DNA of 13,752 bases from Burkholderiales bacterium (GTDB lineage: Bacteria; Pseudomonadota; Gammaproteobacteria; Burkholderiales; CAIKXV01), in the NCBI GenBank assembly GCA_019751575.1, contig JAIENF010000025.1, positions 1-13,752 on the forward strand, read 5' to 3'. Every line of letters starts with the position of its first letter. Position 1 is the stretch's first letter. The position numbers were made by a program, and so were the translations under genes. Below the pieces are notes generated by a model, which was not told where the DNA came from, ran no database searches, and saw nothing but the letters and a program-made list of their open reading frames with translations. Shown in pieces: positions 7,775 through 13,752 of the stretch.

Positions 7775-9482
7775 ACTGCTGACGCGCGGAGTCCCCGATG
7801 CGGCGCGCGCCGCGCTGGAACAGGCCGGGGTGGCACCGGTCCTCGCACGCGTGTTCGCCGCCCGCGGACTCGCCTCGGCCGAGGAACTGTCCGATGACTT
7901 TGCGCGCCTGCTGGCGCCGGCGCAACTGTCCTGCTGCGAGGCAGCGGCCGCCGCCCTGGCCGATGCGATCGAGCGCAACGAGCGGCTGCTGATCGTCGCG
8001 GATTACGATTGCGATGGCGCCACCGCCTGCGCCGTGGGCATCCGCGCACTGCGGGCGTTCGGGGCGCAGGTCGAGTTCCTGGTGCCGAACCGCTTCGAGT
8101 ACGGATACGGGCTCACGCCGCAGATCGTGGACCTGGCGCACCAGCGCAGGCCCGACTGGCTGATCACCGTCGACAACGGCATCGCCAGCGTCGATGGCGT
8201 CGACCGTGCCCATGCACTGGGCATGCGCGTACTCGTTACCGACCACCACCTGCCGGGCCACCAGTTGCCGGCGGCGGAGGTCATCGTCAACCCGAACCAG
8301 CCCGGTTGCGGCTTCCCCAGCAAGCACCTGGCCGGCGTGGGCGTGATGTTCTACGTGATGCTGGCGCTGCGCGCGGAGCTGCGCAGGCGCGGCCGGTTCT
8401 CCGGCAGCGGCGGTCCCAACCTTGCCCACTGGCTCGACCTGGTCGCGCTCGGCACGGTCGCCGACGTGGTCCGGCTCGACGCGAACAACCGCATCCTGGT
8501 CTCGCAGGGCCTCAGGCGCATCCGCGCCGGGCGCACCGTGCCGGGCATCGCAGCCCTGCTCAGGGTGGCCGGGCGTGCGGCGGACCGCTGCACCACCTAC
8601 GACCTCGGCTTCGTCGCGGGTCCCCGGCTGAACGCCGCCGGCCGGCTGCAGGACATGTCGCTCGGCATCGAATGCCTGGTCACCGACGACGTCGCCCGCG
8701 CCGGTGCGATCGCCGCCGAACTGGACCGGCTCAACCGGCAGCGGCGCGAGATCGAAGCCACGATGCGCGACCAGGCGCTGGCGGCGGTCGATGTCGACGT
8801 CGGCGGCGAAGGCTGGTCGATCGCCCTTTTCGACCCGGCCTGGCACCAGGGCGTGATCGGCATCGTCGCCGCGCGACTGAAGGACCGCCTGCACCGGCCG
8901 GCCTTCTGCTTCGCCCGAGGCGAAGGCGGCATCCTGAAGGGGTCCGGCCGTTCGATCGCCGGCCTGCACCTGCGCGATGCCCTGGACCTCATCGACAAGC
9001 GCGCGCCCGGACTGCTCCTGGCGTTCGGGGGCCATGCGGCCGCCGCCGGGCTCAGCCTGCGCGAAGCGGACCTGCCACTGTTCACGGAGACCCTCGAATC
9101 GGTCGCGCGTTCGCTGCTCACCCCGGCCGACCTGTCGCGGGTGATCGAGACCGACGGCAGCCTGGACGGCCACGCGCTCGACCTCGACCTCGCGCGCCAG
9201 ATGCACGAGGGCGTCTGGGGCCCCGGCTTCCCACGCCCTGAGTTCGTCGATCGCTTCGAAGTCACCGCCCAGAAGATCGTGGGTGAAGCCCATTCGAAGC
9301 TGGAACTGCGCGGCAGCGGCGGACGATTCGCCGCGATCCGCTTCAACGCCACGGACGCGCTGCCTTCGCGCATCGAGGCGGTCTACCGGGTGGACATGAA
9401 CAGCTGGCAGGGGCTGCAGAGCGTTCAACTGACCGTCGAGCACTGGCGAAAGGCCGGCAGCCCCGCCGAGCCCTGGAACTGA
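7767..9482 (+). CDS. recJ: Single-stranded-DNA-specific exonuclease RecJ
   Basis: This 571-residue protein carries the DHH phosphoesterase motifs in order: VADYDCDGATA (77-87), VDNGIAS (135-141), TDHHLPG (158-164), VNPNQPGCGFP (174-184) and ALGTVADVV (227-235). Then come GPRLNAAGRL (285-294), GVIGIVAARLKDR (362-374), GSGRSIAGLHLRDAL (392-406) and the DHHA1 motif FGGHAAAAGL (420-429). RecJ is a metal-dependent 5'-to-3' exonuclease on single-stranded DNA, acting in RecFOR recombination, mismatch repair and base-excision repair. Length agrees with E. coli RecJ (577). The ATG is preceded by GGAG (7757-7760) with six bases of spacing and overlaps the stop of the RpfE-type gene by 8 bases. All metal-binding aspartates and histidines expected of the family are visible, so the enzyme should be active. 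Confidence 0.97.
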   Translation: MPELLTRGVPDAARAALEQAGVAPVLARVFAARGLASAEELSDDFARLLAPAQLSCCEAAAAALADAIERNERLLIVADYDCDGATACAVGIRALRAFGAQVEFLVPNRFEYGYGLTPQIVDLAHQRRPDWLITVDNGIASVDGVDRAHALGMRVLVTDHHLPGHQLPAAEVIVNPNQPGCGFPSKHLAGVGVMFYVMLALRAELRRRGRFSGSGGPNLAHWLDLVALGTVADVVRLDANNRILVSQGLRRIRAGRTVPGIAALLRVAGRAADRCTTYDLGFVAGPRLNAAGRLQDMSLGIECLVTDDVARAGAIAAELDRLNRQRREIEATMRDQALAAVDVDVGGEGWSIALFDPAWHQGVIGIVAARLKDRLHRPAFCFARGEGGILKGSGRSIAGLHLRDALDLIDKRAPGLLLAFGGHAAAAGLSLREADLPLFTETLESVARSLLTPADLSRVIETDGSLDGHALDLDLARQMHEGVWGPGFPRPEFVDRFEVTAQKIVGEAHSKLELRGSGGRFAAIRFNATDALPSRIEAVYRVDMNSWQGLQSVQLTVEHWRKAGSPAEPWN

Positions 9483-9554
9483 ACGCGGGGGCGGACGTCG
9501 CCCGGGAGGCAGGTCTGTTGCGGGCGTCGGGCGGCGGAGGCAGTGGCACGCCGC

Positions 9555-9560
9555 TATAAT
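9555..9560 (+). promoter_or_regulatory. Consensus -10 element upstream of prfB
   Basis: A perfect TATAAT lies 24 bases before the prfB ATG, in the 102-base recJ-prfB gap. It sits in the loop of the inverted repeat CGCCG/CGGCG (9549-9553 and 9561-9565). No good -35 is found at 16-18 bases upstream, where the sequence is a GC-rich run. The -10 call is stronger than the promoter as a whole. Confidence 0.55.
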
Positions 9561-9584
9561 CGGCGGTTTACTGCGGGAATCCCC

Positions 9585-10689
9585 ATGGAAGCCGAACGAC
9601 TGAATTCGCTCTCCGACAGCCTGGCCGGTTTCGGCCAGCGCACGGCAGAGCTGCGGAGGTATCTTTGACTTCGATACCAAGATCACCCGACTGAAGGAAG
9701 TCAGCCGCGACCTGGAAGACCCGGCCGTCTGGGCCGACACCAAGCGTGCACAGGAACTGGGGCGCGAGCGCAAGCAGCTCGAGGACATCGTCACCCGGAT
9801 GGAAGGCACCGAACGGATGCTTGCGGACACGCAGGAGCTGTTCGAGATGGCCCGAGGCGAAGGCGACACCAGCACCCTGGAGCAGCTCGCCGGCGACATC
9901 GAGCAGCTCGAGAAGGCCATTGCCCGGATGGAATTCGAGCGCATGTTCAGCGACCCGCTCGACCCGGCCAACTGCTTCATCGACATCCAGGCCGGCACCG
10001 GCGGCACCGAGGCGCAGGACTGGGCGCAGATGCTCGAGCGCATGTACCTGCGCTTCTGCGAGCGGCGCGAGTTCAAGGTGGAACTGCTCGAGGAATCGAG
10101 CGGCGACGTCGCGGGCATCAAGAGTGCATCGATCAAGGTGACCGGAGCGTATGCCTACGGCACGCTGCGCACCGAGGCGGGCGTGCACCGGCTGGTTCGC
10201 AAGTCGCCGTTCGACTCGAATGCGCGCCGGCACACGTCGTTCGCCAGCGTGTTCATCTATCCCGAGGTCGACGATTCGATCGAGGTGACGATCAACCCGG
10301 CCGATCTTCGCGTCGACACCTTCCGCGCGTCGGGCGCGGGCGGCCAGCACATCAACAAGACCGATTCCGCGATCAGGATCACCCACCTGCCGACCAACAT
10401 CGTCGTGCAATGCCAGAGCGACCGCTCGCAGCATCGCAACCGGGCCGAGGCGATGGCCATGCTCAAGTCGCGCCTCTACGAGCTCGAACTTCGCAAGCGC
10501 AACGAAGAGAAGCAGGCGATGGAAGAGTCGAAGACGGACATCGCCTGGGGCCACCAGATCCGCTCCTACGTGCTCGACCAGTCGCGCATCAAGGACCTGC
10601 GTACCAACCACGAGGTCGGCGACACCCAGCGGGTGCTGGACGGCGACCTCGATGACTTCATCAATGCCAGCCTCAAGCAGGGTGTGTAA
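9585..10689 (+). CDS. prfB: Peptide chain release factor 2 (RF2), expressed by programmed +1 frameshift
   Basis: RF2 recognises UGA and UAA and triggers hydrolysis of the finished peptide from tRNA. The gene is in two frames. Codons 1-27 (9585-9665) end at CTT and are followed by an in-frame TGA (9666-9668); skipping T9666 continues at GAC (9667) for 340 more codons to TAA, giving 367 residues (E. coli RF2 has 365). The stop-codon recognition tripeptide SPF is at 207-209 and the catalytic GGQ at 252-254, in [18 protein letters not shown]. The coiled N-terminal domain spans about 1-110. The ATG is preceded by a weak GGGA. It is followed with no gap by lysS (TAA then ATG). The split frame is the known regulatory frameshift, not damage, because slip site, stop and internal ribosome-binding sequence are all intact. 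Confidence 0.97.
9654..9669 (+). promoter_or_regulatory. prfB programmed +1 frameshift (recoding) site
   Basis: The sequence CGGAGG-TAT-CTT-TGA-C contains an internal Shine-Dalgarno-like GGAGG (9655-9659), three spacer bases, the slippery CTT (9663-9665), and the weak stop context TGAC. Spacing is identical to the E. coli prfB element. When RF2 is scarce the ribosome pauses at TGA and slips forward one base to read GAC, so RF2 limits its own production. Confidence 0.96.
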
Positions 10690-12213
<1,524 letters not shown>

Positions 12214-12229
12214 CGCCTGCGCGAGGCAG

Positions 12230-12766
12230 TCACGCCGCGACGGCGGCGTCGAAGCTCAGGTCCCATCGGTAGGGCTGCTCGGTGCCGTCGATGTCGGTCG
12301 CGCCGGCGCGCCGCACGCGCCCGAGCAGCCTCGCCCCTGCCCGGGCCTCGCCGGCCAGTTCAATGCCGCCGTCCTTCACCCAGTCGCGATGCTGGCGATT
12401 GAACGCGACCGGCGGCCCGCCCATGTTCGAGAACAGCACGGAGTAGCGCACCAGGTTCTCGAAGCCTGCCTTGCCCGGGCCTTTCAGGCGCAGGTCCAGC
12501 ACCACGAAAGGCGTGGTGCGCCCGGCCATCGCCTGCGTGACCGAGCGCAACCGCTTCATTTCGTCGAACACGCCCTGCGGGGGCGCGTCCGGAAAGAAAC
12601 CGACCGTGGCGAGGCTGCCGTCGGGCGCGGCGAGCACGATGCCGGCGCCGAACGCATGGTCGATCCCGAGCCAGTGCACGGTCGCTTCCAGCCGGTCCGA
12701 GCGGCTGCATCCGGACAGCGCGAACGCGGCGCCGGCAGCCAGCAGCCCACGCCGGCGCGTGTTCAA
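12230..12766 (-). CDS. Orphan lipoprotein with twin-arginine-like signal, unknown function
   Basis: This 178-residue protein begins with NTRRRGLLAAGAAFALSGC. The lipobox LSGC puts the lipidated cysteine at residue 20, and the arginine triplet before a short hydrophobic core resembles a Tat-type signal. The mature part starts with SRSDRLEATVHWLGIDHAF and includes GAGIVLAAPDGSLATVGFFP, TPFVVLDLRLKG, RYSVLFSNMGGPPVAFNR and an ending with PYRWDLSFDAAV. I do not recognise the family. The alternating hydrophobic pattern suggests a beta-rich soluble domain tethered to a membrane. The likely start is a TTG whose first bases overlap the upstream hydrolase stop (TTGA), implying coupled translation. No ATG is available before the signal sequence. 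Whether it is kept in the inner membrane or sorted to the outer membrane by Lol cannot be decided firmly; residue +2 is Ser, which normally favours the outer membrane. Confidence 0.8.
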   Translation of the reverse strand: MNTRRRGLLAAGAAFALSGCSRSDRLEATVHWLGIDHAFGAGIVLAAPDGSLATVGFFPDAPPQGVFDEMKRLRSVTQAMAGRTTPFVVLDLRLKGPGKAGFENLVRYSVLFSNMGGPPVAFNRQHRDWVKDGGIELAGEARAGARLLGRVRRAGATDIDGTEQPYRWDLSFDAAVAA

Positions 12767-13503
12767 GCCGTGCCGCCGGCCACGCGTTCGAGCAGCGCGG
12801 GCAGGTGCGAAACGTCTTCGATCAGGTGTGCGCCCGGCTCGCGCGCGAGCTTCTCGCGGCCGTGCGCCCCGCTCCATACCGCGACGTTCACGCCGCAGCC
12901 GGCGTTGACGCCGGACTGGATGTCGAGGACGGTATCGCCGATGTTGAGCACCTCGGCGACCGACGTGACGCCGGTCCGCTCCATCGCACGGAACACCATG
13001 TATGGCGCAGGCCGCCCGAGCGGCACGTCGTCGCCGCAGACCAGCGCATCGGCGACGCCCATCCTTCCGAGGCCCTTGTCCCAGCCGACCGCAGCCAGCA
13101 CCAGCGCCTGTGTCTCGCGGTCGAACCCGGTATTGAGCACGATCGCCACGCCACGGCTGCGCAGCCACGAGAACACCTCGAGCGCCCCGTCGACCGGACG
13201 GGCGCCTCCCGCGCGGAAGCGCTGGTCGAGTTCAGCGCGGAATGCATCGTAGACAGCATCCGCATGCCGGTCGAGGTCTTCGTCGCCACGGCGCAGCTGC
13301 ACCAGGTGGCGGATCGCCTCTCGCTTGCCGGCACCGCGGATCGCGCTCAGTTCCTCCGCGGTCGCGGACAGGCCTTGCGATGCAAGCGCCGCATCGAAGG
13401 CCAGCGGCACGACGCCGGTATCCTGGATGGTCGTGCCGGCCATGTCGAACACGGCCAGGCGGATCGGCAACGCCCGGGCTGCACGAGCGGGTTCAGGGGT
13501 CAT
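12763..13503 (-). CDS. Phosphonatase-like HAD-superfamily hydrolase (PhnX-like)
   Basis: The protein has 246 residues. The nucleophile motif is VFDMAGTT (18-25): Asp20 is kept but the usual second aspartate is Ala22, the DxAGT form found in phosphonoacetaldehyde hydrolase and its closest relatives. The cap domain contains GAGKREAIRHL (57-67), where Lys60 aligns with the Schiff-base lysine of phosphonatase. Motif II is LNTGFDRE (Thr125). The usual motif III lysine is replaced by arginine in GRPAPY (Arg164). Motif IV is IGDTVLDIQSG (Asp190, Asp194). These features match the PhnX-like family described as TIGR03351, suggesting cleavage of a carbon-phosphorus bond in a 2-oxo-phosphonate, but the substrate is unknown. 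The ATG is preceded by GGAG at five bases. It lies 47 bases after an unrecognised gene and overlaps the lipoprotein gene by four bases. Confidence 0.88.
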   Translation of the reverse strand: MTPEPARAARALPIRLAVFDMAGTTIQDTGVVPLAFDAALASQGLSATAEELSAIRGAGKREAIRHLVQLRRGDEDLDRHADAVYDAFRAELDQRFRAGGARPVDGALEVFSWLRSRGVAIVLNTGFDRETQALVLAAVGWDKGLGRMGVADALVCGDDVPLGRPAPYMVFRAMERTGVTSVAEVLNIGDTVLDIQSGVNAGCGVNVAVWSGAHGREKLAREPGAHLIEDVSHLPALLERVAGGTA

Positions 13504-13550
13504 CGCATCTCCACTCTGGTTCGGCGTCGACGCCGTGGGACGACCCGATG

Positions 13551-13752
13551 TTATCCCGCCGCGACTTTTCGCATCCGGTTCGCCAGCCGATCCCAGCGCC
13601 ATCCCGCCGGACCGTGCAACGCAATCCCGCCCATCCAGCGCGGCGGTGCGTTCAGCATCCAGTCCCCCGTGCCGGCAAGCCGTTCACGTCCGGCGCGGCT
13701 GATCAGCAGCGAGTCGTTCCAGAACACGCTGTTGCCGGAACCCGGACCCGGC
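13551..13752 (-). CDS. Unrecognised protein, C-terminal 66 residues (5' part beyond the window)
   Basis: An open frame enters from the right edge and ends at TAA (13551-13553). The visible residues include GSGNSVFWNDSLLISRAGRE, then GTGDWMLNAPPRWMGGIALH and a tryptophan-rich end GPAGWRWDRLANRMRK. There are no stops, the tryptophan and asparagine content looks protein-like rather than antisense, and the position (47 bases before a same-strand gene with a good ribosome site) supports a real gene. I do not recognise the family. It is probably the upstream member of the minus-strand group with the PhnX-like hydrolase and the lipoprotein. Confidence 0.65.
   Translation of the reverse strand, partial: PGPGSGNSVFWNDSLLISRAGRERLAGTGDWMLNAPPRWMGGIALHGPAGWRWDRLANRMRKVAAG

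Noticed and set aside
9489..9503. Hairpin GGGCG-GACGT-CGCCC just after the recJ stop
   Set aside because: It is a 5-base stem without a T tract; not enough to call a rho-independent terminator, though it is in the right place.
9585..9668. prfB as a pseudogene because of the in-frame TGA at codon 28
   Set aside because: The stop is part of a complete programmed frameshift signal and the downstream frame is intact through SPF and GGQ.
7254..10136. A 960-codon open frame on the minus strand across rpfE, recJ and prfB
   Set aside because: It is antisense to three genes with full catalytic motifs, has a biased Arg/Ser/Ala-rich composition and no recognisable domain. Long antisense frames are expected in GC-rich coding DNA.
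12214..12229. Terminator between the convergent lysS and lipoprotein genes
   Set aside because: Only 16 bases separate the stops and no convincing stem-loop or T tract is visible there.

Overview
The window is GC-rich and very densely coded. It looks like a chromosomal segment of a Pseudomonadota bacterium, most likely a betaproteobacterium or a related GC-rich gammaproteobacterium. The grounds are the gene content (LolC/LolD, ComEC, RpfE-type protein with RecJ, RF2 and class II LysRS) and the tight, partly overlapping gene packing. No rRNA, tRNA, CRISPR array, insertion sequence or prophage gene was seen. No gap between genes exceeds about 135 bases.

Layout from left to right. (1) Minus strand: comEC (DNA-uptake channel), followed by a RidA/RutC-family gene cut by the left edge. 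(2) Plus strand, divergent from comEC: a DUF2062 membrane protein, an AlkA-type DNA glycosylase and a small two-helix membrane protein, probably one transcript. (3) Minus strand, convergent with that group: lolC then lolD, overlapping by 8 bases, encoding a lipoprotein-release ABC transporter. (4) Plus strand, divergent from lolC: an RpfE-type phosphoglycerate-mutase-like gene overlapping recJ by 8 bases, then after a 102-base promoter region prfB (read through a programmed +1 frameshift) and lysS, which starts directly after the prfB stop. (5) Minus strand, convergent with lysS: the 3' end of an unrecognised gene running in from the right edge, a phosphonatase-like HAD hydrolase and an orphan lipoprotein whose TTG start overlaps the hydrolase stop.

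Most of the window is housekeeping: envelope lipoprotein sorting, DNA uptake and repair (ComEC, AlkA-like, RecJ), and translation (RF2, LysRS). The clearest special mechanism is the autoregulatory frameshift in prfB, a known system preserved here in full. The least explained part is the three-gene minus-strand group at the right edge. Its HAD hydrolase keeps the phosphonatase hallmarks (DxAGT nucleophile motif, cap lysine, arginine in the third motif) but no PhnW-type transaminase is in view, and its two companions have no recognised function. I did not find a clearly new multi-gene system; the right-edge group, the small membrane protein and two long G tracts are the best leads.
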